Positions 1 to 10,981 of a DNA stretch of 64,000 bases are shown piece after piece. The stretch comes from Rhynchopus euleeides. Its lineage: Eukaryota > Euglenozoa > Diplonemea > Diplonemida > Diplonemidae. The DNA is taken from NCBI GenBank assembly GCA_963210315.1, contig OY723295.1, positions 846,501 to 910,500 on the forward strand. The letters are read 5' to 3'. The notes beneath the pieces are model-generated. The model had not been told where the DNA came from. It was given only the letters and a program-made list of their open reading frames with translations, and made no database searches. How positions within the stretch are numbered: the first letter of the stretch is position 1; every line of letters begins with the position of its first letter. The translations under genes and the position numbers were made by a program.

Positions 1-1138
1 GGCACAAGTCAGGCAAGTATGCCTGGATTCTGCAGTCAGCGTCGAACGTACGAGGAATGGCGAGATGATTTCCTAGCTGCTGTTGAAGACGGAGACTTCG
101 GAAGAGCACAGCCTTCGATGTGCTCGACCCCAGAAGTACACCGCGTGCCGCTCCTGTCTGCCATTCTTTCTTTCCAGCAGCAATGCAGCACATGAAACGT
201 GGTCACCATAATAAACATGCGCATGGCAATAGGGCAGTGTCTCACCGGATCACCGAGAGGGGTGTACAACGACCTGCAGGGCTGCCTCAAGTCGATGAGG
301 AAATTCTGTGCACCTCCTTCCCTGTATACCACCAAATGGCACGGCACCACTGGGGCCCCGAAACTACCCACTATTTGGCGCCAATCACGAGGGGCTGCTC
401 AAACAGGAGCTTACTGAGTGCCTAGGGTCAGCCAATATGTGCCCCCGGACCCTCCTGGCGCTCAGAAGTCGTGTTTCAGTGCTGTTTCCGTGCCCAGGGG
501 ATAATGTGTCTCTCTCCTGGCCACCCCCAGGTACGGGAAGGTGGCCACCCCAAAAATACGGTCAAAAAAGCCAACCAAACACCTCCAAACACCCCAACAC
601 ACCATTTTTTTGGGGTTCCGGACCGGTTCTGGGTGGATTTCATGGTTTTTGGGGGTCTCTGGGGTGTTGTGCAAAAAAATGCAAAATTTACGCTTTTTGG
701 GGGCTTTTCCCCACCCCTACCCCCCCCCCCCCCCCCCAGTCCTCTTTGCCCCACCCCCAGGGCTGCCCCCTGTGAATGCTAGAACCTAGCCCAGCCCTCT
801 TCTACGCCGCGGCCTCACTGACCACAGCAGCTCAACCCCGGTCACGCGGCTTGTTTGCCATAGAGCATTGTTGTTCGTGTTGTGCATGTCACTGTGCTAA
901 GAGCCCGAAGGAGCAAAAGTAGAACCTGCTGCGCTAGCCCCACCAAGCAGCCTCAGTACGACAGGACGCGCGCAGGCACCGGGCCCCCTCTCTCAAAAAA
1001 AAAGTCCCTCCTCTACTCCCCCGCGGGATAACCCGCCCCATCTCCCGTTTTGACATCCTACAGAATCCTGGCCACCGTGTACGTTTGCCACCACACACCC
1101 ACCAAGAGCAGGCTCAGTGTGCTCTCCTACACTGCTAC
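1..1138. other. intergenic, no gene recognised
   Basis: Short overlapping reading frames on both strands, none with a recognisable domain. A run of about 17 C lies near 721-737, typical of the non-coding DNA of this window. Confidence 0.5.
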
Positions 1139-1150
1139 GTATATATATAG
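1139..1150 (+). promoter_or_regulatory. TATA-like AT tract upstream of the LRR-like gene
   Basis: An alternating TATATATATA stretch in otherwise GC-rich DNA, about 105 bp before the chosen ATG at 1255. The position suits a core promoter, but the call rests on composition alone. Confidence 0.3.
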
Positions 1151-1254
1151 TTGGCACAGTTGCGGAAGCGTCTGTAGCAGCAGAGACGCGAGTGCAGAGG
1201 CAGCTCAGTGCGATCTTGTCTTCGGCGCACCACTTCGGGTCTCCCCAACCTCCC

Positions 1255-2577
1255 ATGGGCTCTGCCTGGGGTAGTCGGCCTGTCTCTGATTCTTCGACTC
1301 ACACTTCCGGTGGGTCGCCTCTCACTTCATCGAAAGCCTCTTCCCGAAATCCGTTTGGGGATTTTCATCTTTTCGGTGTCCACCCAGAGGTCTACGTCAA
1401 ACATGGCGAGTGCATCGAAGTCGTGAACCGGCGAGTTGGCCTCACCGCGCAGGAGGAAGCCTACATCGCTGCTCGGATCAGGCAGGGCGAGGTGCGAGAC
1501 CTGACACTTTTCAACGCAGGTCTGGACGATGCAAGCATGCTCTCGCTTCTGCATCATCTCTTGAGAGGCTCCTCCATCGAAGAGGCAAGGTCGAACACTA
1601 TCGATGTCGGGCGGCTGGCGCACCTGTGCCTGACCGGGAATCCGCTGTCGCGACGCTCGCTGGTCCCTCTGTTCTCCCTCCTGCGGGTGCTCGGTGTGCG
1701 GAGCCTGTCCCTGTCACGCACCCATATTTCCGATGACTGTCTGGACCATCTCCGCATACACACGTTGCCAGAGAACCCCCAGCTGCATCGCCTGTGGATA
1801 TCCGGATCCGATTCTCTGCATACACAGTCGCTTGCAGCACTGTGCTGCGAGATGCCGCACCACCCACAGCTGGACCTCAGATGTACCGGATGCAAGCACA
1901 TCCCTGCAGAAAGCGCACAGCTCATGTTGGATGAAGCAAGGAAGAAAAGCAAGCCTGTGTATCTCGCCAAGGCCCAGGGGTTCCGCCAGTGGCATGCCGC
2001 TGTGTGGTGCGTGCGTGGATTTAATGAAATTGACGCTGGCGATATTTCCAAAGCGCGGGTGTCCTTTGCGAAGTCACTCCATCTGCACCCCGGGAATTGG
2101 AAGGCAGTTTATGGGGCAGCAATGTCAGCGCACACTGCATCGGCACTTCGCTTCCGCAAGATGCGAACCGCCGTCCGTCGATCGGGACGAGCAGGGCGTA
2201 GCGGAACAAGGCTCTTCATGAAAGCTGTAGACTGGACACCAACCGCTCTGATGGACCCAGCTGCGGCAGCTTGCGCTGCTGCATCGTGCGTGGTTTTGGT
2301 TGGAGCAGTAGGGCAATTGCTCCCAATCCAGATAGATTCCCATTCAGCCGTTGAGTCCGTGGGGACTGCCGGAGGGCTTGTGTCCTCATTGTCCTCAGAG
2401 GGGGGCGAGTCGTCGGAGAGCACCGGGGATCTGTCCAGCGGCAGCGCAGGGGGGTCTGATGTACCCGTCCTCAATATCACCAGACGGAGCAGCCACCACG
2501 GCACGGCACGTGAGGAGGGAGGGCACCGTTATCGCAGCACCTCCAACTTCACCGACCAAAGCAATTCAGAACCATAA
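1255..2577 (+). CDS. leucine-rich-repeat-like protein with TPR-like segment
   Basis: Single-exon frame of 440 residues; function unknown. The ATG at 1255 (MGSAWGSRP) sits in a good context (ctcccATGg). The frame is open further upstream, but only from a GTG. After a Ser/Thr-rich start, residues about 100-230 hold degenerate leucine-rich repeats of ribonuclease-inhibitor type (LAHLCLTGNPLSRRSLVPL, then VRSLSLSRTHISDDCLDHL). Next comes a stretch resembling one TPR helix pair (GDISKARVSFAKSLHLHPGN). A hydrophobic Ala/Val/Leu segment around DPAAAACAAASCVVLVGAVG could be a membrane helix. The tail is Ser/Gly-rich. The fold suggests a protein-binding scaffold, which is inference. No intron is needed, and the next thing downstream is a MITE. 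Confidence 0.7.
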   Translation: MGSAWGSRPVSDSSTHTSGGSPLTSSKASSRNPFGDFHLFGVHPEVYVKHGECIEVVNRRVGLTAQEEAYIAARIRQGEVRDLTLFNAGLDDASMLSLLHHLLRGSSIEEARSNTIDVGRLAHLCLTGNPLSRRSLVPLFSLLRVLGVRSLSLSRTHISDDCLDHLRIHTLPENPQLHRLWISGSDSLHTQSLAALCCEMPHHPQLDLRCTGCKHIPAESAQLMLDEARKKSKPVYLAKAQGFRQWHAAVWCVRGFNEIDAGDISKARVSFAKSLHLHPGNWKAVYGAAMSAHTASALRFRKMRTAVRRSGRAGRSGTRLFMKAVDWTPTALMDPAAAACAAASCVVLVGAVGQLLPIQIDSHSAVESVGTAGGLVSSLSSEGGESSESTGDLSSGSAGGSDVPVLNITRRSSHHGTAREEGGHRYRSTSNFTDQSNSEP

Positions 2578-2789
2578 TCAATGTTCGCCTATTTGTCTGC
2601 CGGTCTGAAGATTCTCTGTGTTGTCACCCATTCGCCGTGCAGGGCCCTGGCCTGCTTGTTGGTGGTCTTCCGAGGTCGTTTGAAAAGGGTGTCATCGGAG
2701 GGTTTCCTCCTCGAATAGGCGCAACGCTGAGCGGCGTTCCGATCGACATCCTTCAGCAGTTCCAAAACATAACCAGAGATCAGTCCATG

Positions 2790-3033
2790 CACGGTGGACT
2801 CCCACACGTCAGGGTGCACCTTTTTGGGATATCGGAATATCGGGGGTCCAGACCCCCGCTCGCCGGGGTCGGGACCCCCGCGAGTGGGGGTCTGGACCCC
2901 CGCTCGCGGGGGTCGTCTGGGCACCAAAAATAGCAGGGCAGACTCCCGCTCGCGGGGGTCCAGACTCCCGCTAGCGGGGGTCGCCCAGACCCCCGCCCCA
3001 GACCCCCGCTCCAGGGGGTGGGAGTCCACCGTG
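2790..3033. mobile_element. short MITE with CACGGTGG ends
   Basis: A 16-bp perfect terminal inverted repeat (CACGGTGGACTCCCAC) bounds 244 bp, with the dinucleotide TG on both outer sides as a possible target duplication. The interior is a tandem array of GC-rich units resembling GGTCTGGACCCCCGCTCG, each able to fold on itself. No coding capacity. Its termini match those of the elements at 21354-21517 and 37801-38793. Confidence 0.7.
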
Positions 3034-3119
3034 TGAGCTGCTTTTAACCCCCCCCCCCCCCCCAACTCCCTTGCCTTTGCCTTCACTCCCGACAATTAAG
3101 CTCCCCCCCTCCCACAACT

Positions 3120-4169
3120 CAGACACAGTCTGCATAATGAGTGAAGGGAGATCATTCTTGTGCTTCCTTCTACTTCTTTTCAATACCCCCCCCCCCCCCC
3201 CACACACTCCCCACGAAGTGCTGGGAGACTTGCTTTTCCCATTCACTCTCGACGATCAAACCCCCCTCACACCTTGCCAGGTGTGGGTGTAACCCCTTGT
3301 GGCCGTTGCCACCCGCTGGCCTGTCTTTTGGAGGGATGAAGCCGTTCCTACAGCAGTGTCGGCCATCGCACTGCTGGGAGGGGTCAAGGTGAGACGCCCA
3401 GCCCAGTCTTTGTTTTTGGATGATGTCCAGCCGGATATTGCTTGCCTTGCCCTTGTTGAAGGTACCCGCTGGGAAGGAGGAGGAGATGGACCCTCACCCC
3501 CCACCCACACCCACACCCAACTGCTACACACCCATTGTACATTGATCCGCCTTGTACGACATATCTGGTGTGGTGACTACAAAAGGACTAACATTGCAAG
3601 AAGGTGCTAGGAGACTTGCCTTTCCATTCACTCTCGACGACCAAACACCCACACCCACACCCACTCCTTTCTTCTGCTTTGCTACTCAACCCTTCTAGGA
3701 GACTGCATTCTGCCGCAACACGGGCCAAGCATAGCAGAAGGGTGGTAACGTTGTGCTTTACTTTTCTTCAGCTTCCAAGGGGTTTCGGCTAGTCGGTCAG
3801 CAAGTCGGAATGTCATTTGCCTTCCTCACCATTACCCCCCCCCCCCCCCCCCCTACAACACAGGATTTCGGAAAAACACTGGATTTCAGACACAACCTGC
3901 ATAACGAGTGAAGGGTGATTATTCATGTGCTTCCTTCTACTTCTGTTTCACTACCCCCCCTCCCCTCCCCTGAAGGTGTTGGGAGACTTGCTTTTCCATT
4001 CACTCTCGACGGTCAACCCCCCCCCCCCCTCCCCTCCCATTGTGCATTGATCTGCCTTGTACAACATATCTGGTGTGGTGACTACAAAAAGGACTAACAT
4101 TGCAAGAAGGTGCTGGGTGATTAACTTTTCCATTCACTCTCGACGATCAAAACCCCCCCCCCCCCCCCC
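3120..4169 (+). repeat. cluster of C-tailed dispersed repeats X and Y
   Basis: Y copies at 3120-3185 and 3887-3953 run from CAGACACARYCTGCATAA to a CACTA- or CAATA-like end and are followed by C runs. X copies lie at 3215-3260, 3519-3645, 3972-4016 and 4038-4152. Each X ends in CTCTCGACGATCAAA or a close variant and then a C tract (17 C at 4153-4169). The 3215 and 3972 copies lack the 5' half but share the same 3' end. Relatives recur across the window. No protein is implied; readings such as YNISGVVTTKRTNIARRCW are accidental translations of X. Confidence 0.75.
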
Positions 4170-4224
4170 ACCCCGCAGCCATCACCACAACACCCGCCCA
4201 CACAGTGTGACACCAAAGCACAGG

Positions 4225-4880
4225 CCGGATATAGCACTGACTCTCAGACACAAGGAAGATACTCCCTGTGATTCTTTCTACTTCTAGTTCGTTACCCCCC
4301 CTCCAGCCCCTGCACACAACACTGCGAGGCGATGGGAGACTTGCAGACTGCTTTTGCCTTCACTCTTGACACGCATACCACCCCCCCCCCCTCTCCACAT
4401 CACCAGAGCTCGGACGAATAAAGGGCAGCTCTGGTTTTCTATGTCTTCCACTTCACCACCCCCTTGAATTTGCGAGACCTTCGCTCTCGGCAATCATACC
4501 CCAGCCTCCCTCCGCGACTTTGGCATTGCGACGCAGCAACCATCAGCTACACCCACCCCCCAAGGTGAGGAATACACTGTGGCTCCATTCTGTCGTTCTT
4601 CCTTCCCAGAGCTCAAACCACGATGGGCTCTTTGGGGCAGGCAAGGCGTTGAAAACGGACGACAACCTGGTGACGCAGTGCATCAAGCTCCCGACGTGTC
4701 GGGGTGGGTGGGTGGGGTGTGGGTGGTGGCGCGACAGGGCGGATCGGTGTGTGCTGCGACGCGATCAGCCCTGACTGCCCTCCGGTGCTGTCTGGATGCG
4801 GAGCTGCTGCCGCGCCTCCCTGCTGCACACGGGTCAGCTTGCTGACGCGCTGTGTGGACGGAGCGTGCTGCGGGTGGGGG
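4225..4880. other. intergenic with decayed X/Y fragments
   Basis: Weak X/Y-like pieces (TTCTACTTCTAGTTCGTTAC before a C run, and GGGAGACTTGCAGACTGC near 4332) give way to GC-rich sequence leading into the tandem array. No gene recognised. Confidence 0.45.
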
Positions 4881-4889
4881 GGTGGGGCC

Positions 4890-5690
4890 TGGGCCACTCG
4901 CCGCACAGGGTCGTCTTCTGTGATGACGCTGCTGCGTGCCATCGCTGCTGGGGGTCTGGGCGGGCATGCTGTTGGGTCTCACGGCCTTGCCGGGCCACCT
5001 CGCATCCGAGCTGGGCCAGGAGGGGTGTGGGGGAGGGCCTGGTCCGCTTGTGGCACGGGGTCATCTTTGTGATGACGCTGCTGCGTGCAATCGCTGGGCA
5101 CCCCACTTGGCGTGCGGGCGCTGGTGCGTGGATTGCGGGGTGCAACGTGATGTGGGTGGGGGGGGGGGGCACTCGGCAGCAGCAGATGCACACGCCGCTC
5201 TTCGGATCGACGCGGTGCCCTCTGATCAAGAAGTGGGAGGGAGGGGGTTTGGGCCAGTCGCCGCACAGGGTCGTCCTTTTGTGATGACGCTGCTGCGTGC
5301 CGTAGCTGGGGGTCACCGTCTCACGGCTTTGCCGGGCCAGCAAGCACCCGAGCTGGGCCAGGGGGGGGCTGGGGGAGGGCTGGTCCGCTTGTGGCACGGG
5401 GTCATCTTTGTGATGACGCTGCTGCGTGCAATCGCGTAGCCTCGGCGCGTGTAGCCGGGCGCGGGGAGGGGGTACAGACGCCCGCCGGCCTCCGACGGCC
5501 GAGCTGGATGAAAAGGGGAGGGTGGGTGTGGGCCACTCGCCGCACAGGGTCGTCTTCTGTGATGACGCTGCTGCGTGCCATCGCTGCTGGGGGTCTGGGT
5601 GGGCATGCTGTGGGTCACACGGCTTTGCCGGGCCAGCAAGCACCCGGCGGGGTCGTCCCTTTGTGATGACGCTGCTGCGTGCATTCGCTG
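4890..5690 (+). repeat. tandem array of about six units around an invariant 19-bp core
   Basis: The core TGATGACGCTGCTGCGTGC occurs at about 4921, 5070, 5282, 5411, 5560 and 5664. Two flank types occur: type A has CGCCGCACAGGGTCGTC before the core, and type B has TGGCACGGGGTCATCTT. The first five copies run A-B-A-B-A; the last is a shortened A-like copy. Spacings are 149, 212, 129, 149 and 104 bp, so spacers vary while the core does not. Long frames on either strand here are by-products of the repetition. Confidence 0.85.
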
Positions 5691-5699
5691 CCGAGATCT

Positions 5700-7020
5700 T
5701 CGGGGGGGTGGCACAGTTGAGATTTGCACATGAGGCCGTCAATATTCGAAATCCAGGGATTCCTTAGCATTACACCTTACGCTACGGCCACTACCCACTA
5801 TCGTCGTATCCTGATGCTGTTAATAACCATCCCCGCTGTTGCGGTCAGGACCCCTCCAGTAGTGGGGCCCTGGCAGTTCGTCCCTTCTCCCCCTCCCGCT
5901 CCCTGCCTGCTGCGAACCATCGCCCACCCTCTCCTGCTGTGTTCGAATCGAAGCCAGGGGTGTCGCACCACGCCTCGAAGCACACTGACATGCTTGGTGC
6001 TGAGGATGCAATAAAACGTCCCTTTCTTGCACTGAACGGACACAGCCCGCGACCCGATCTCCGAGATTGACACACCGGCGTCGGTCGATCAGCGCTTTGC
6101 TTTATGTGGATGTTCCTCATTGGCAGCCTCGTGGTTCCCCGTTCCTGTCATCTGCATTTTCCGCGCAGCACTTTGACGACACTTCGTGGGCGGTCCTCCC
6201 CACATTGATGTGGTCGGAGTGCGTCATCCCTCGACCCTTTGGGTGCAAGCCATCGCATCGGACGCCAGTCTTGGTGCCTCCAGGACACCCTCTCCTAACC
6301 TTATCACACGATCGAGGACAGATCCAGCAACCGTCGCGGATCACCGGGTTCCCTGTGACGAGTTGTGCATCGACGTTGCTGTCATTCCACCTCGCAGTCG
6401 TACGTTTGGATGTTCCCGCAGAAACGTGTCGCCTACACGAGGTGCTTTATTAAGACGAGCGGCTAGGCCCTTTGGTGGGAATCCTTAGAACCCGTATTGA
6501 CGGTAGAAGTATCCCCTTTCGGTTTTGTGCTCTCGCACAGATTCTGTTGAGATCACGGCGGGCACCATGGTCTCATTAGTCTGCTGTTGCTCTCTGTTTG
6601 TGCCGTTCTCGACATCCCATGCTGCTGTGTCCTGGAGTTGATCTCCCGCATTTGCCCAGTAGTGGCGGCCTTCCGGATAGCCTGCAGAGGGGGGAACGCT
6701 GATGCGTCATCCGGCCTCCGTAGCTGTTTCGTGATACCTTCCTTTTGATTGCCCTTCTTGCTGTCCCGAGCCTGATCTGTGTTTGCTCTCCGATCAGGTC
6801 TCCTCATCAGTCTCATCACGCAGTTCTGCGTCATCAGCGGTGGGGGAGCAGGGAAGGATCATGCTGTGTGGCGGTTTCTTTACTTTCTTCTCTGCGGCCG
6901 AGGTGAAGATTTCAATGGCATCCCGAGGGACAGCCCGTGGAGGACCACCCCTTCTGACCGCCCTCGAAGTTTACGGTTGCTGTCACTGTCCCGTCAATGC
7001 CGCAGGACACCTCCCACAAG
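5700..7020. other. intergenic, no gene recognised
   Basis: About 1.3 kb of ordinary-composition DNA. Frames are under 130 codons, carry no recognisable domain and overlap on both strands. I see no repeat ends here. Confidence 0.5.
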
Positions 7021-7023
7021 CCG

Positions 7024-7254
7024 GTTAACAGGTAACGAGTCACAAGTCATAGGTAGGGTTGTAGGTAACGGGTAACGGGTATCAAGCAGTAGGTAATCGG
7101 TCACAGGTCCGGGTAACAGGGAACTGGTAACGGTTAAAAGGTAACGGGTAACAGGTACGGGTAACGGGTAAAGGGTCATAGGTAACGGGTAACGGGTCAC
7201 AGGTAACAGGTATCGGGTAACAGGTAATGGGTAATCGGTTAACGGGTAACGGGT
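7024..7254 (+). repeat. degenerate GGGTAAC heptamer minisatellite
   Basis: About 230 bp of imperfect tandem GGTAACG / GGGTAAC / GGGTCATA variants, roughly thirty units of 6-8 nt. G-rich and telomere-like in style, but the unit is not a standard telomere repeat and the copies are heavily diverged. Confidence 0.85.
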
Positions 7255-10200
7255 TCAAGGAGACTTAACTCCAGCAGATGAAGCAGATAATCGACATACC
7301 TCCTCCTTTTGACCCTCAGGCTCCGCAGGGCATTCCCCAATTCTGTCCGCACCTCCTCTACGTGATGTCACATGGCCACGGTTTGTGACATCTTCTGTGT
7401 TGTCGGAACAGCAAATGTTTCGCACATCGCTCTCGGCACTGTTCATCCGGCTCTGCCAGCCCGTCGCCGTTTCTCAGCCCCTCCCACCTTCTGTCTCCTG
7501 ACCCCATTTGTCCGATGGTTTGCGATCTTCCTACCCGCCCGTACCGTGCCGTTCGCCCTTGTGACGTCCAAGGGCACCCCTGTTTTGAAACCAAAGGGCA
7601 GTTTGCCCTCTTTTGAACCTCACTCAGTGACATCTTGCTCGGTGGCTGTCCCGGGCTGCGATGCGGTACAGCACCCCACCGCCCTGGCATGATGGCACAT
7701 ATCACCCTACACCCCGCTGACCTGGAGAATCTGTCGCCTTCAACCACGTCATCCGCCGGCACGACTTCGTCTTCTCACCCCAACGCACTCCACCAGATGA
7801 TCCTGCTGCCGCCTTCGCAGCCTCAACTCATGGCTGAGGAGGCTCGGGTGAACGCCCGGCCGGCGACTCGCCATTGGCATGGAGGTCTCTACCGGACACA
7901 CGCTGAGCGACGTGGGTGCCCCGCTGCTCGCCATCACATCTCCTGCACAGCTGAGCTGCAGGGTGTCGTTGCTTATGCCAGCTCTTGATCTGCTGCCAGC
8001 TCGCTGGGCTCGGGGTGCCGCACTGTGTATATCGTCGTTGCAATTGGTGTCGGGGCTTGCACGGCGGGACCAGGCCGCTCCTCGTGCCCTCACCAACGAC
8101 TGCAAACGCCTGGCCATCCCGTCTACCTAGGCAGCCCTCGGCGCGGCCTCCAGCCAGACCGCGCACCCCTTCTGTGTCTGCATGCAGCGGAGCCTTGCTT
8201 GCCCCCCTGCCGTCTGGCAGCATGATGACCAGCATGGGCCTCCGTCAGGCCGGATGACCTCCCGAGGGTCCCACCCGGTGGCGGCGCTGTGCCCACCACG
8301 GTGCTATCTCCGGTGATCACCCTTATGTGTCATTTATCTGATCGGGGTCTAAATTATTAAGGTGTCATCTCCCAAGTTCCAAGTTCCGGGTTACTTTACT
8401 AATACTCCTACACGATCCTACCACCCCCAACCCCCCCCCGCGCCCCATTCCTCGCGTTCTTTCAGACAGGTGGTGCGTACCCAGGTGATGCTTTGTTCTC
8501 CCACCCCTTGTTCGACGACCCGCTCCCTCCCCGAACGTTCTGTGTCGCGGACTCAAGCTCCCCAGCGTTTGGGTGTCCTCCTCCCATCAGCACAGAGAGA
8601 ATAAGCGGAAGTGAGTCCGTATCCAGGCCGCAGCAGCATCTACTCGAGGCAGTTTGGAGGCACGCACCCCCTAGGCCCAGCCACTCTACCTCCCGAGCTG
8701 CAGGGGGTTTCCGTAATCCGTTGCGTCGACCACTGTCCCTCTGTCGGCAAACCCAGCTCAGCATGCGGTGGGAGGAGCAAGGCATGCCCCCAGGCTGTGC
8801 GTGCTTTATCGTCATGGGGTATGCACCGCGCGGCAGATGCTCCATTTATGGGAATTCGCCCTTCGCCGCGCACAACTCTAAATGCATGTATCCTGCTTCG
8901 TGCGTGCTTCCAGTAGACACACCAGTGACCCCTGCATGTCCACCCCTTTCTGATTGTAGCCCTGACCACAACAAACCCGAGTGGTAGTAATGCGAGGTGA
9001 TTTTCATCGAGCGTATTATGTCCGTCGCGTGTTGCTCGTTTTGACAGAAGTGCAGTGCTAGCTCTCCCCAGGACATTCTTTGCAGTCCCACGTCTGTGTC
9101 CTCATCCGACTGCGGTTTGACCTGTGGGTTCTGAGGCGGGATTCCACCCCAGGTGGGTGATGTGTCAGCAGTGTGGAAATGTCCATCCCGGTCCCCGGTG
9201 AAGTGAAGGGTTCCAGAACCCAACACCGAACACGCCAGTCTGATCCAGCTCGCCTCTTCCAGCACCGGTCGTCTGTTGAATCTGACTTGCTATCTGAGAG
9301 TCCGCCAGCTCCGCACGGCAGGGCTCCCTCCCAGCAGTGCTCCTTACATCTACATCACCTGATGCCGTCAGCTCCGCACAGCAAGTCCCCCCCTCCCCCG
9401 GCACGCCTCTGAACCACCTCCTCTGCGGGCCTTCTCACGCCTCCGCCTTTCCCTCCCACACCCCTCCCCCTTTCCACCTGCCTTGACGTCCTCAAGGTGG
9501 GAGATGTGTTGCGCGCGGGGGAGGGGTGGGGGGCAGGACAGCCCAACTTGATTCTACAGATGGTGTGTTTGCCCGTTGTGTCCTCGCTGTTTCCGACCTC
9601 CCTTTCGGTTGGCGGTGCCAGCCTCTGCGCCAGCTGCTTCTGCTCATACGCCCCAGGTTGCGCCCAGCTGGCGAAGCACTGCCGAGCCGCAGACCCAGCC
9701 TCCTCCCTCTGATGGAAGCATATGCGCTGTCCTTTGCGCCACGCCATGGCGACGGGACAGCCCTGCTTCAGGCCTCCGGCAGCCATCGAAGCGCAACCGG
9801 TGCGTCTCAGTTGGTTCACCAGTTGCGGGTGCCTGCGGATGACATTTCAAAGCCCCTACTATCCACAAGGTAGGTTGTCGCCAAAGGGGAGGGGGGGGGG
9901 TTAGAGATGGTTAGGGATGGTTTTGAGTTCCCCACTGCTCCAGGTTCCCTCCCAACTGCCTTGCATTTTGTCCCTCCCTTCCTGGGGGTCCACCCCGGCG
10001 GGCAGGTTTCCGGCAAAGGTAGCCTATCTCTTGTGCAGCCGTTGTGAGAACACTCCATTCCCTGCTGCCCTGTGGTGTCTTTGCAAAGGTTCTGCCCACG
10101 CTCCCTGCTGCTGTGAGCACAGCTCTCAAAAGGGGGTCGCGTGGGGTGCTCCTCCAGGCCGACCACCAGCTCACAGTGGCGCCAGATAGACAGATAGATG

Positions 10201-10902
10201 CAGTGCCCGCCCTGTCCCAATCCCGTTCTTCGCAGCCCACCTCGTTTCCCCAAGAGGCTTGCCACGCCGCCAGGCGCGGATTTGCCTCTCTCCCATGAAG
10301 CTCACACCCCAGCGACGCGACCCTTGTGTCGATGCCCCCAATCGCCTGCCACACCTCGTCCAGCCATTCATCTCGGGGGTGCACAGAAGTTGCTCGCCGA
10401 CGGTAGACCTCACCACTGCTTGTTGGGCACTTCTCTAGTGTCTCTCCTCCTCGTCCTGAATACACTCAAAACAACACAGGCAGTCCCTTCTGGGCCAACG
10501 CGGCAGCCAACACCCCAACCTCTGCCTGCAGGCTTGTGAGTCGGGGAAGGTGGGCAAGTCCGGCACTGGTGGTGTCTCTGCTGTGCAAGGAGGTGATCGG
10601 TCCATTTCAGTTTCTCGCAGAACCGGCCCTCTTCGAGCCTTTCAGGATTTTTACCCCGACCGGTCGCCCGTTCCATCCAGATCAGCACACCATGGCCCGG
10701 AGTTGTGTGGGTGCAACAGTGTGTCTTCCTTCGCCCAACACGACCCCACCCCCTTTTTTTTGCCCCACACGTCGTTTCTTTATTGCAGGACCCCCCAGGC
10801 CATGCACAGCACTGTATCTCGAGCACCACACTGCATACAGAGTGGGGTGAGTGTGATATTTTCTACCCCCTGCTTTTCCTCGACATCGCCGCCCCTCCCA
10901 TC
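7255..10902. other. intergenic, no gene recognised
   Basis: 3.6 kb without a frame I can defend. The longest frames (about 184 codons, antisense near 9911-10465) have no domain and compete with equally long frames on the other strand. It could hold introns or UTRs of unrecognised genes. Confidence 0.45.
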
Positions 10903-10981
10903 GTGGTGACTGCAAAAAAGGACCAACATTGCAAGAAGGTGCTGGGCGACTTACTTTTTCCATTCGCTCTCGACAGTCAAA
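10903..10981 (+). repeat. repeat X, 5'-truncated
   Basis: Begins inside X at TCGTGGTGACTGCAAAAAAG, keeps GCAAGAAGGTGCTGGG, and ends CTCTCGACAGTCAA before a C-rich but interrupted tail. Confidence 0.7.

Noticed and set aside
4890-5690. CRISPR array
   Set aside because: Spacers are related to each other and of uneven length, in a eukaryotic context with no cas genes.
4834-5742. 302-codon antisense frame with repeated CTQQRHHKDDPV-like peptides
   Set aside because: It exists only because the tandem DNA repeat lacks stops in that frame. Other frames give similar repeated peptides.
5941-5960. tRNA T-loop-like GTTCGAATCG
   Set aside because: No matching acceptor stem or anticodon arm around it. 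No tRNA was found in the window.
7024-7254. Interstitial telomere
   Set aside because: The unit GGGTAAC does not match a known telomere repeat and is too diverged. Kept only as a minisatellite.
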